Shown here piece by piece: positions 6,032-12,847 of a DNA stretch of 26,098 nt. Within the stretch, counting starts at the first letter, position 1. Each line of letters opens with the position of its first letter. This DNA comes from JANQIV01 sp050117315. Lineage in GTDB: Bacteria > Bacteroidota > Ignavibacteria > Ignavibacteriales > Melioribacteraceae. A program made the position numbers and the translations under genes. The stretch spans positions 1 through 26,098 of the forward strand of contig JASFMY010000099.1 in assembly GCA_050117315.1 (NCBI GenBank), given 5' to 3'. The notes under the pieces were generated by a model. The model was not told the origin of the DNA, made no database searches, and saw only the letters and a program-made list of their open reading frames with translations.

Positions 6032-9016
6032 ATGAGTGAATTCAAAAAAAGGGTCGGTAAACTCATTGTGTACTGGACACCTGAAGATGACATGACCCAG
6101 TACACTTTTTCGTTATCATATCTGGAAGATTTTTTTGTGAAGAACCAGGTATTAAAGCGTCAGCGACCGGAATTTCCAATTAGTTACATACCGGAAAATA
6201 ATCCTCCGGGTAAGTACAGCGGCAGACTTTTTATGAACTTGAACGATAACTCACTTAACATATCCTTGAGTTCGCCGGAGGTTATTAAAGAAAAACTCTA
6301 TCCCCCGGGCAACGGACATGATAAACCTTCTAAAGAAAAAAAAGATTATCTAATGAACCTTGAAAAACTGAATTACAAACAATTATTTCCATACATCTAT
6401 ATACAACCATGGCCTAACGCTTCAAAGAGCGATATTGAAAATAACTTTGCGGAATGCTGCAGCGAGGCACCTCTTAACTTCAGCGAAGATATTACTTCAT
6501 GCAAGAATAAGAACAACAGTTTCTATAATAAGCTTACGGAGCTAAAATCCAAAGGCGACAGGCCGGGCATGGAGAAACAGTCTGTTTATTATATAAACGG
6601 CTATAATGATAATAAAGAACCTGTTTATGAAAATGAATATATATCTAATTTATCATCTTTGAATCCGTTCTTCAAAAATGTTTTTAATCTTGGAGTAGAT
6701 TTACGCAGCAAAGAAAAAGTAACATTTGAAGAGCTGACCGAAGAAGTAAACAAATATTTTGATTCCTGGGGAAATTTAAAGAAAGATTTAAAACAACCTG
6801 CAAATAAAAATGAGCAGGTTAAAATTGTTATGTCATACATAGCGCTGATGATTACCTTTGGTTATAACTTTGAATGGATGTCGGATCTTCAGCTAATCAT
6901 AATTAGTATAAGCCTTCTTTACAAAGCATTACAATATGCTGATAATGAGGAAACAAGTTCTGCAGAAAATGAAAAACCTTCCGAAGGGGATTCTACAATA
7001 CCTACACCCGAAGTCATTAACAACTGGATATATTCAACTATCATTTTACCGGACGATGTATTTCCCCTCCCAACCATAAAGGAAGAAAATAATGAAGAGG
7101 AATCCCCTTCAAAAGTTGAGTTCGTAAAACCGTATTCTCTCGGGACTCTTAAGATGGTTCAATACAGGCTGCTCAAATACCGGTTGGGAGAAGTAAGCAA
7201 AATAGAGAGCGTTCTTAAAGGCGAAACTAAAACAGTTAAGGAAAGAAAACTTGACCGGGTAGAACACGAGACAGAATTTGACAAAGAAGATGTTATCACC
7301 TGGAAAGAAGCTTTAGACGAATCTTTCTCCGGTTCGGAAAATAGTTATGATAAAACATTAAAGCAGAGAACAAGCACCACTACATACAACGACGGCTCAA
7401 CGGCATCAAGCGGTGAAACTGCAACCGACAACGGTACCGGAGGGACAATCGGCGGATGGACGGTTGATGAGAACCCTGCCGGCGGCAGCCAAAAAGATGA
7501 GAATGCATTTGCAAAAGATATTATTAACAGGGCAGCACAAATCATAACGCAAAAAGTCGGCTTCTCCCGGTTAAGCAAACACTTGCATGAACATGAAGAA
7601 AACGTTATCCACCAATATAACAATGAAAACGGCGAAGAGGATATAATTGGAATTTACAGGTGGATAAACAAGATTTATAAATTTAAAAACATTGAATACG
7701 GCAACAGGGTTATGCTGCAAATATACTGCACCAACCCTGCAGAGTATTATTTAAAGAATGAATTCCAGTTCTATCATGTGAGAGACGAGTACCGGCCCGA
7801 TGAAATTCATATTAATGAAATTAAGACATTAGAGCAGCTTGGTGTTAAAACTTTTGCCGATATTTCCGAAACCCCGCAGGGGAAAAATAAAAACGGTAAT
7901 GAAGATAACGGCGGCAGCGACAATAAAAAGTACTACCTGGATCTCTTAGAGTATTATAAAATTTCTCATTTTCCCTCACCGCCGGATGCAGGTTATCATA
8001 TTGAAAAAAATATTGAAGGAGTTATGCCGCAGGAATATTCAACCTTAATTATACCGTTTGAGTATACGCCTGTTAAAGCAAGCGTTAATGCAGAATTAAC
8101 CGATAAAGTAACGCAGATAACTGTTAAAATCGGCGAACAGGAAAAGGTGATAAATAACACGGGGTCTGTTAACTATGATCTGTCCCCGGCGGATCTAAAC
8201 GGGAATAAACTGCCTATCTATATTAATGCAACTTTAAAAGAAAATAAGAATGATGACAGTGAATCTTCCGGCGGCAATACTACAAAGGAAAATGTTGAGC
8301 TACTCTATACTGCAAGTTTAAATATAACAGCCGGCTTAAAAGAAAATGTATTAAACGAGTGGAAGTACAGGATATACATTTTGCTGAAAAAAGGCTACAG
8401 GAAAAAACTCAAGAAATATTACCATCTGGTCAACTATAGGAGGCAAACTCTTTCTTCGGGCAATGCGCAACTTAACAATGATATCGTTTTACAGCAGTTA
8501 AAAAACAAATGTATTGAAGTACTGAAAAATCATTATACAAAAATTATAAACGGCGGTATAATTGATCCGGGCGAAACCGATAAAACAGATATACAAAACT
8601 TGATAATAGGTGACCCGACATTTCTTCAATTTATTGAACACGGGATTGAATGGGATAAACTTACTTACTATTTATACCCCGAATTTGAAAACCCCGCGCT
8701 ATATGCCAACCATACAATTGAGCAAAACTTCAGCAGTTTTTTACGATCAAAGTCTGCCCGTATTTTAGTTCCGGTTAAAAATGATTACGAGTTTTCGTTT
8801 TTATTTTCTCTTTCCACAGGCTGGTTATGGCCGGGTAAAGATATTGACTCACCTGCTGTTTTGAGCAATATTAACATCTTTAACGAGATCAAGAATATGG
8901 AGTGGGCAAAAGAAGAAACCGAAAAAGAAAGTTGGGAAGTTACTATTCCAACATCATTAACAATGCTTCAAAAAGGTTCCGGCCTGCCTGAATTTGATGG
9001 AGAAGATAATGGATAG
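6032..9016 (+). CDS. Large uncharacterised protein (994 aa) of the accessory operon
   Basis: No signal peptide; one hydrophobic stretch at ~285-298 (LQLIIISISLLYKAL) that may be a buried helix rather than a membrane span. Recognisable blocks are GEVSKIESVLKGE at 386-398 followed by a charged segment KERKLDRVEHE; a Ser/Thr/Gly-rich linker at ~430-490; a helical segment with HLHEHEENVIH, then IGIYRWINKIYKFKNIEYGNRVM and NPAEYY; and a C-terminal block FLQFIEHGIEWDKLTYYLYP (864-883) with SARILVPVK at 908-916. From memory these blocks recur in a widespread family of ~1000-1500-aa hypothetical bacterial proteins with a GEIAHIENVL-like motif and no known function; I could not verify this. It overlaps the tail-collar gene by 8 bp, so the two are translationally coupled. 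A scaffold or carrier role is speculation. The ribosome binding site is weak. Confidence 0.85.
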   Translation: MSEFKKRVGKLIVYWTPEDDMTQYTFSLSYLEDFFVKNQVLKRQRPEFPISYIPENNPPGKYSGRLFMNLNDNSLNISLSSPEVIKEKLYPPGNGHDKPSKEKKDYLMNLEKLNYKQLFPYIYIQPWPNASKSDIENNFAECCSEAPLNFSEDITSCKNKNNSFYNKLTELKSKGDRPGMEKQSVYYINGYNDNKEPVYENEYISNLSSLNPFFKNVFNLGVDLRSKEKVTFEELTEEVNKYFDSWGNLKKDLKQPANKNEQVKIVMSYIALMITFGYNFEWMSDLQLIIISISLLYKALQYADNEETSSAENEKPSEGDSTIPTPEVINNWIYSTIILPDDVFPLPTIKEENNEEESPSKVEFVKPYSLGTLKMVQYRLLKYRLGEVSKIESVLKGETKTVKERKLDRVEHETEFDKEDVITWKEALDESFSGSENSYDKTLKQRTSTTTYNDGSTASSGETATDNGTGGTIGGWTVDENPAGGSQKDENAFAKDIINRAAQIITQKVGFSRLSKHLHEHEENVIHQYNNENGEEDIIGIYRWINKIYKFKNIEYGNRVMLQIYCTNPAEYYLKNEFQFYHVRDEYRPDEIHINEIKTLEQLGVKTFADISETPQGKNKNGNEDNGGSDNKKYYLDLLEYYKISHFPSPPDAGYHIEKNIEGVMPQEYSTLIIPFEYTPVKASVNAELTDKVTQITVKIGEQEKVINNTGSVNYDLSPADLNGNKLPIYINATLKENKNDDSESSGGNTTKENVELLYTASLNITAGLKENVLNEWKYRIYILLKKGYRKKLKKYYHLVNYRRQTLSSGNAQLNNDIVLQQLKNKCIEVLKNHYTKIINGGIIDPGETDKTDIQNLIIGDPTFLQFIEHGIEWDKLTYYLYPEFENPALYANHTIEQNFSSFLRSKSARILVPVKNDYEFSFLFSLSTGWLWPGKDIDSPAVLSNINIFNEIKNMEWAKEETEKESWEVTIPTSLTMLQKGSGLPEFDGEDNG

Positions 9017-9683
9017 TTTCCCAAAATTTCCGTCAATGCCGGAGCCCTCTTCCCCGAAATTCCCTCAAAATATGTTAACAAAATCAATCTCGCTTATAAT
9101 GCCCGGTACAATTACGGCGTTTTGCGGACCAATAAATTATGACACTTATGAACTGGAAAATTCAAACAAACTTTTAAGAATGAATTTTTCACCAACCGTA
9201 AAAAACAGTACCGGGTGGATTCTTTGCAATGGGGGAAACACAAACATAAATGTCTTCCCGGCTTTGTTTGAAACAATCGGTTATTTATACGGGAAAGGGG
9301 ATAAAAGCAATGAGTTCAAAGTCCCGAACTATACGGGCTATTTTCTAAGAGCATTGGCTCTTAACGACAATGTTGATAAAGGCTTTGGCGAAAGAGAAAA
9401 AAATCCGGCTAATGGTTCATCCGGCACAAAGGACGGTGTCGGTTCAATTCAGCAAAATATGGTTCAGGAACATAAGCATAAATATACAAATTATTCCGAT
9501 TTAAAGACTAAGCAGTTGGGTCCGGGGGATGCACCAACTAATGGACCAAATCCTAATGTTTATACGGAAGCAGATATTTATTCGGCTTCACAAGAAAAAC
9601 TAAGCGGTAACGAAACAAGACCGGTAAACATGTATGTAAACTATTTAATCTACTCAGGGTTCCCGGCTTCAATAAACAAATAA
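9009..9683 (+). CDS. Phage tail-collar domain protein (tail-fibre-tip-like)
   Basis: A 224-aa protein with a Pro-rich N-terminus (~1-22) and a tail-collar domain at ~32-115: PGTITAF at 32-38, GWILCNGG at 69-76, PALFETIGYLYG at 84-95, and FKVPNYTGYFLRAL at 103-116. The C-terminal part has QEHKHKY and ends NETRPVNMYVNYLIYSG, as in tail-fibre and microcystin-dependent-protein (MdpB) relatives. Such domains form trimeric receptor-binding tips of phage tails and tail-like particles. The start at 9009 is chosen because GGAGA (8999-9003) precedes it; this overlaps the end of the 994-aa gene by 8 bp. The ATG at 8997 lacks a ribosome binding site. No tube, sheath, baseplate or capsid genes lie nearby, so the partner structure is unclear. 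Confidence 0.88.
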   Translation: MDSFPKFPSMPEPSSPKFPQNMLTKSISLIMPGTITAFCGPINYDTYELENSNKLLRMNFSPTVKNSTGWILCNGGNTNINVFPALFETIGYLYGKGDKSNEFKVPNYTGYFLRALALNDNVDKGFGEREKNPANGSSGTKDGVGSIQQNMVQEHKHKYTNYSDLKTKQLGPGDAPTNGPNPNVYTEADIYSASQEKLSGNETRPVNMYVNYLIYSGFPASINK

Positions 9684-9701
9684 AAAAAAGGAGAAAATAA
9701 T

Positions 9702-10646
9702 ATGAGTGATTCTCAACTAATCAAACATTACCAGGATTTAATAGCAAAATATAAAAAAGAATTTCTTGAAACACATTTGGTACATGGAATAAGTGTTGGT
9801 TACAAATCAGTCGGCGGACAAGAAACCGATCAAATAGCATTGGTTGCTTTTGTTTACGAGAAATTAGATACCTCACACCTAAAAGAAAATGAAATATTCA
9901 GGAATGTAGTTGCAAAAATTGATACGGAAATAGCAACAGATGTTGTAGTAATGCATAGACCAATGGAATGGTATTTAAATGTATCTAAAGCAGTTGTGGA
10001 CGTAACTGAAAACACTGCTACTTACCGTCCTTTAATCGGAGGATGCAGAATAGCAAATGAATCCGAACTGTATTACCACCACGGTACATTGGGCTTTGTA
10101 GCAGATTCAACTACTTCAAAGTCACAAAAATGTGTTGTAACAAACGCACATATTGTTAAAAATTCAATGGATAATAAAATATACCAGGCGAGTGTTTCAA
10201 AAACAGAATATATAGGAAATGTGGGAAACACTGCCTATTCGGCCAAAGTGGACGGGGCACAAATAAAAGTTACCTCCGGCGTAGAAACCGTAAATAAAAT
10301 TCTTGAAATAGGAAACGTAGGCGGCACAAAAAATGCCGAACTGAATGAAGTTGTTCAAAAGTACGGTTATACAACCCTATTGACCGAAGGCAAAATCACA
10401 AACCTGAGTTATGCAGGAACTAGTGTCGGGGGAAGGGAATTTGAAGACCAGATAATAATATCAAAGGTAAATTCAAGCGATCCGCCGTTAGGAACAAACG
10501 GTGATTCAGGAGCCGCAGTAGTCAATAAGGAAAACAACAAGATTGTCGGATTACTTTGGGGCGGCGAAAATGACGGCAGTAAAGCTTACGCATCGCCGAT
10601 AGCTGATGTTGAAAGCGAACTTAGTATAAAGGTTTCAACAGACTAA
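9702..10646 (+). CDS. Trypsin-like serine protease
   Basis: A 314-aa protein with a trypsin-like fold. The candidate triad is H150 (VTNAHIV), D184 (AKVDGAQI) and S269 (GTNGDSGAAVV), followed by GLLWGG. The first ~110 residues form an extra N-terminal region (HGISVGYKS, then TDVVVMHRP) ahead of the protease domain; an inhibitory or docking role is possible. No signal peptide or membrane segment is seen, so it is either cytoplasmic until release or exported by an unconventional route. AAAAGGAG lies just upstream, and the gap to the tail-collar gene is only 18 bp, so the two are very likely co-transcribed. A plausible role is proteolytic maturation of, or delivery as cargo by, the other products. 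The protease assignment is strong; the role is inferred. Confidence 0.88.
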   Translation: MSDSQLIKHYQDLIAKYKKEFLETHLVHGISVGYKSVGGQETDQIALVAFVYEKLDTSHLKENEIFRNVVAKIDTEIATDVVVMHRPMEWYLNVSKAVVDVTENTATYRPLIGGCRIANESELYYHHGTLGFVADSTTSKSQKCVVTNAHIVKNSMDNKIYQASVSKTEYIGNVGNTAYSAKVDGAQIKVTSGVETVNKILEIGNVGGTKNAELNEVVQKYGYTTLLTEGKITNLSYAGTSVGGREFEDQIIISKVNSSDPPLGTNGDSGAAVVNKENNKIVGLLWGGENDGSKAYASPIADVESELSIKVSTD

Positions 10647-10825
10647 AACAGAACTTTAAAATATGAAAGCCCTTATGCTTCTTGTGCCTAAAGGTTTTCT
10701 AAATCGGAAAGGGGAGTTTAATGTTCAGTGTTGCCGAATAAAAAAGATATGTTTGATAGTTGAGAATAATATTGATTATAAAATGCATAAATAACAGTTA
10801 ATAAAATAAAGAAAGGAGAATACGT

Positions 10826-10945
10826 ATGTATACATATTGCAAATTGGTTTTGGTATTTTGTTTTTTTAGAACTCACCTAAATCCTCTCTTAAAAAGAGAG
10901 GATTTTACGGCAAAATACCAAAACCAATTAAATTTGGGATATTAA
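10826..10945 (+). CDS. Small ORF (39 aa), possible leader peptide
   Basis: An ATG at 10826 follows AAAGGAGAA (10812-10820) at good spacing and opens 39 codons (MYTYCKLVLVFCFFR, then a polar C-terminal half). The stop TAA at 10943-10945 is one base before the ATG of the next gene, which has only a weak ribosome binding site of its own (TTGGGAT). The whole nested hairpin lies inside the ORF. The arrangement suggests a leader peptide or translational coupling, but the ORF might equally be a by-product of a small repeat inserted into the upstream region. No homologue recognised. Confidence 0.4.
   Translation: MYTYCKLVLVFCFFRTHLNPLLKREDFTAKYQNQLNLGY
10842..10929. repeat. Nested long inverted repeat (MITE/REP-like or regulatory hairpin)
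   Basis: The outer arms are perfect over 19 bp: AATTGGTTTTGGTATTTTG (10842-10860) and its exact complement at 10911-10929. Inside is a second perfect 12-bp stem AAATCCTCTCTT (10879-10890)/AAGAGAGGATTT (10894-10905) with an AAA loop. The inner part resembles short interspersed palindromes common in Bacteroidota intergenic regions. Confidence 0.8.
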
Positions 10946-10946
10946 C

Positions 10947-11357
10947 ATGAAAAAATATACCATTACAAAAGTTAGATGTGTTGATGCATATACCTTTGAT
11001 CCCGATACCGGGGCAGAAGAGACAACGGCGGTTTTCCTAATGGATGAAAAAGACGGGCATGAATATTTTATTAATCTTCCGTGCAATACACTTGCCTGCC
11101 CGGTTCTTTTCATGATTGACGCATGCCAGCATAACCAGCCTGTACCCGGACCTTTTACAAGAACTGTAAAAAGACCCATGGGCGATACTGAAAAAGCAAT
11201 TTATAGTATAGTAAAAGGGAAATTTAAAATTGAAATTTATAGATCGGGTTCTTACAGAAATGAAGAATGGGTCGGAGAATTCCCGTGCAACAGCAAAATG
11301 ATTGAAGACTTACAAATTGAGCTGAGAAGTAACAGAATATGTTCCTGCGGACCGTAA
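10947..11357 (+). CDS. Uncharacterised Cys-rich small protein
   Basis: A 136-aa protein I do not recognise. It has seven cysteines (C11, C46, C51, C60, C114, C132, C134), the last two in a C-terminal CSCGP, with C46/C51/C60 clustered mid-protein; metal binding or disulfides are possible but no standard motif is formed. There is no signal peptide or membrane segment. An alternating polar/hydrophobic pattern (TITKVRCVDAYTF; KFKIEIYRSGSY) suggests beta structure. The start is one base after the stop of a 39-codon upstream ORF and has a poor ribosome binding site, so translation may depend on coupling. A strong hairpin directly follows the stop codon. Whether it belongs with the upstream accessory operon is uncertain, since 300 bp and a hairpin intervene. 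Confidence 0.7.
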   Translation: MKKYTITKVRCVDAYTFDPDTGAEETTAVFLMDEKDGHEYFINLPCNTLACPVLFMIDACQHNQPVPGPFTRTVKRPMGDTEKAIYSIVKGKFKIEIYRSGSYRNEEWVGEFPCNSKMIEDLQIELRSNRICSCGP

Positions 11358-11386
11358 TTAGGTGATGCAAAATTTGCATCACCTAA
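11358..11386. terminator. Bidirectional hairpin between convergent genes
   Basis: Arms TTAGGTGATGCAAA (11358-11371) and TTTGCATCACCTAA (11373-11386) are exactly complementary. The structure lies immediately after the 10947 gene's stop codon and just beyond the end of the minus-strand MFS gene, as expected for a shared terminator. Confidence 0.8.
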
Positions 11387-11390
11387 TAAT

Positions 11391-12635
11391 TTAATTCCCT
11401 AAAAACTCTCTATAATGTTTACTTAATGCAGAAGCCAAACAAGTTATAAATGTAAATACACCGCAGAAAATAAAAATCGGCGGAATGTTTTGGTTTAACA
11501 AATCCGCAGTAACACCTGCAAGAGCCATTGATGCAGGCGCCAATCCAAGCGATAATGAATTCAACACTGCAAATACTCTTCCCCGCATTTCCGGTTTTAT
11601 TTTTAACTGCAGAACAGTAATTATATTTACTGTGAAATATCCGTCGGCCATTCCAATAATAAGCATTAAGACTATTGCAACATATTCATTGAGAATAATA
11701 CCGAACAAAGGCATTAATCCGCCGACTATGACAAACGCAGTTAAAACACTTATTACCCTGAATTTCCCTTTCGGATTTAGTATTCCGGAAGCACCGTATC
11801 CAAGAATTGATCCCAACCCGAAAGCGCCGAAAATATAACCGTACCATGAAGGGTTCAGCCCGAGAGTATCTTCAACATAAAAGGGAAGCAATACAATAAA
11901 AGGCATTATAAAAAATGTCAATACGGCAAAAGATAAGAAAATGAATCTTATCCCTTTTTCATCCCAGACATATTTTATTCCTTCCAATGTTTCTTTTTTG
12001 TAATGCTCAAAAGTCTCTTTAACAGTTGCATGCTTTTTTATTTCTCTTTTGGGAAAATCAATAAACGATTCGCTTCCGGCTGAGAAAAGGTAAGTAATAC
12101 CGTCAAATAAAAATAAAAGCGGCGCTCCGAATAAAGTATAAAAAATTCCGCCCAAAGCTTGCCCGATAAATAATGAAAGCTGGTGAATTGATTCCTGCAT
12201 TGAGTTTGCAGCCTGCAGTTTATCTTCCGGCACAAGGTCGGGAATGGATGAAGTAATAGCCGGATTAAAAATAGAAAACAATATCCCGCTGATTGTTGAC
12301 ATAACGAATATTACAACAATCGTTGTATCAACCGGCAAAAGCGAAAAATAGACTATTGCGGAAAGTAAAATTGAGAACATTCCGTTTATTACATCGGCAG
12401 TAATTATCATTTTTTTTCTCGGCAGGTTGTCTACAATTGCACCGCTTATCGGACCTAATAAAGCAGCGGGCAGCATTGATACAGTCATTACTAATCCCAT
12501 TAAAGTTGCCGATCCTGTTTCGTGTTTTATCCAGAACATCAAAGCAATTGAAAAAATCTGCGCCCCAATCTGGCTTACTGTTTGTCCCTGCCAGAGAAGA
12601 AGGAAATTTTTGTTTAATAATTTTGTAGCACTCAT
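11391..12635 (-). CDS. MFS transporter (MFS_3 / DHA3-like exporter)
   Basis: A 414-aa integral inner-membrane protein with about 12 predicted helices in two six-helix halves. The loop between helices 2 and 3 has the MFS motif-A pattern (GPISGAIVDNLPRKK), and the N-terminus LLWQGQTVSQIGAQIFSIALMFWI is typical of the MFS_3 group that includes macrolide- and siderophore-type exporters (MefA/EntS-like). Proton-driven drug or metabolite efflux is the family expectation; the substrate cannot be read from sequence. The ribosome binding site is weak. It is the last gene of the minus-strand block and is separated from the permease upstream by a 212-bp gap holding a palindromic repeat, so it is probably transcribed independently. 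Confidence 0.88.
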   Translation of the reverse strand: MSATKLLNKNFLLLWQGQTVSQIGAQIFSIALMFWIKHETGSATLMGLVMTVSMLPAALLGPISGAIVDNLPRKKMIITADVINGMFSILLSAIVYFSLLPVDTTIVVIFVMSTISGILFSIFNPAITSSIPDLVPEDKLQAANSMQESIHQLSLFIGQALGGIFYTLFGAPLLFLFDGITYLFSAGSESFIDFPKREIKKHATVKETFEHYKKETLEGIKYVWDEKGIRFIFLSFAVLTFFIMPFIVLLPFYVEDTLGLNPSWYGYIFGAFGLGSILGYGASGILNPKGKFRVISVLTAFVIVGGLMPLFGIILNEYVAIVLMLIIGMADGYFTVNIITVLQLKIKPEMRGRVFAVLNSLSLGLAPASMALAGVTADLLNQNIPPIFIFCGVFTFITCLASALSKHYREFLGN

Positions 12636-12742
12636 TTCTTGATATTTTTTTAAAAAGTAAAAATATTGGACGTAAATGACATAGAAAAGGTTAAACCGGT
12701 GAATTGATTATTTTTATCGGTGTGTAAATCGAAATAGAATAA

Positions 12743-12834
12743 TTGTCGTCACGACCACACTTTGAGGGGGAAGTGATCCCATAATTTAAAATTGAGATTG
12801 CTTCTCCCGACAAATGTCGCTATCATAATGACAA
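12743..12834. repeat. Degenerate interspersed palindromic repeat (second type)
   Basis: TTGTC-GTCACGAC at the left and TCATAATGACAA at the right flank a core where GGGGGAAGTGATCCC pairs imperfectly with GAGATTGCTTCTCCC. The core resembles a degenerate form of the widespread GTCATTGCGAG...GAGATTGCTTC interspersed palindrome of Bacteroidota and related groups. It lies between two co-directional genes. Confidence 0.5.
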
Positions 12835-12847
12835 TAAAATTTTTTTG

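Larger units (their letters stand above)
10647..10946. other. Intergenic region after the accessory operon
   Basis: The first ~180 bp contain no convincing gene and no obvious terminator. The second part holds a small ORF (10826-10945) and a nested hairpin (10842-10929), listed separately. Confidence 0.5.

Noticed and set aside
4696..10646. Prophage or contractile injection system
   Set aside because: Only a tail-collar domain is phage-like; no sheath, tube, baseplate, spike, capsid, terminase, ATPase or integrase is present in the window.
10663..10794. 43-codon ORF (MKALMLLVPKG...) after the protease gene
   Set aside because: No ribosome binding site, no recognisable motif and codon use unlike its neighbours; more likely untranslated sequence.
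10947..11357. Zinc-finger or rubredoxin-like assignment for the Cys-rich protein
   Set aside because: The seven cysteines do not form a CxxC pair arrangement of any standard zinc-binding family; only a terminal CxC is present.
11485..11838. Plus-strand ORF antisense to the MFS gene
   Set aside because: It is the mirror frame of a clear membrane transporter and has no motif or ribosome binding site.
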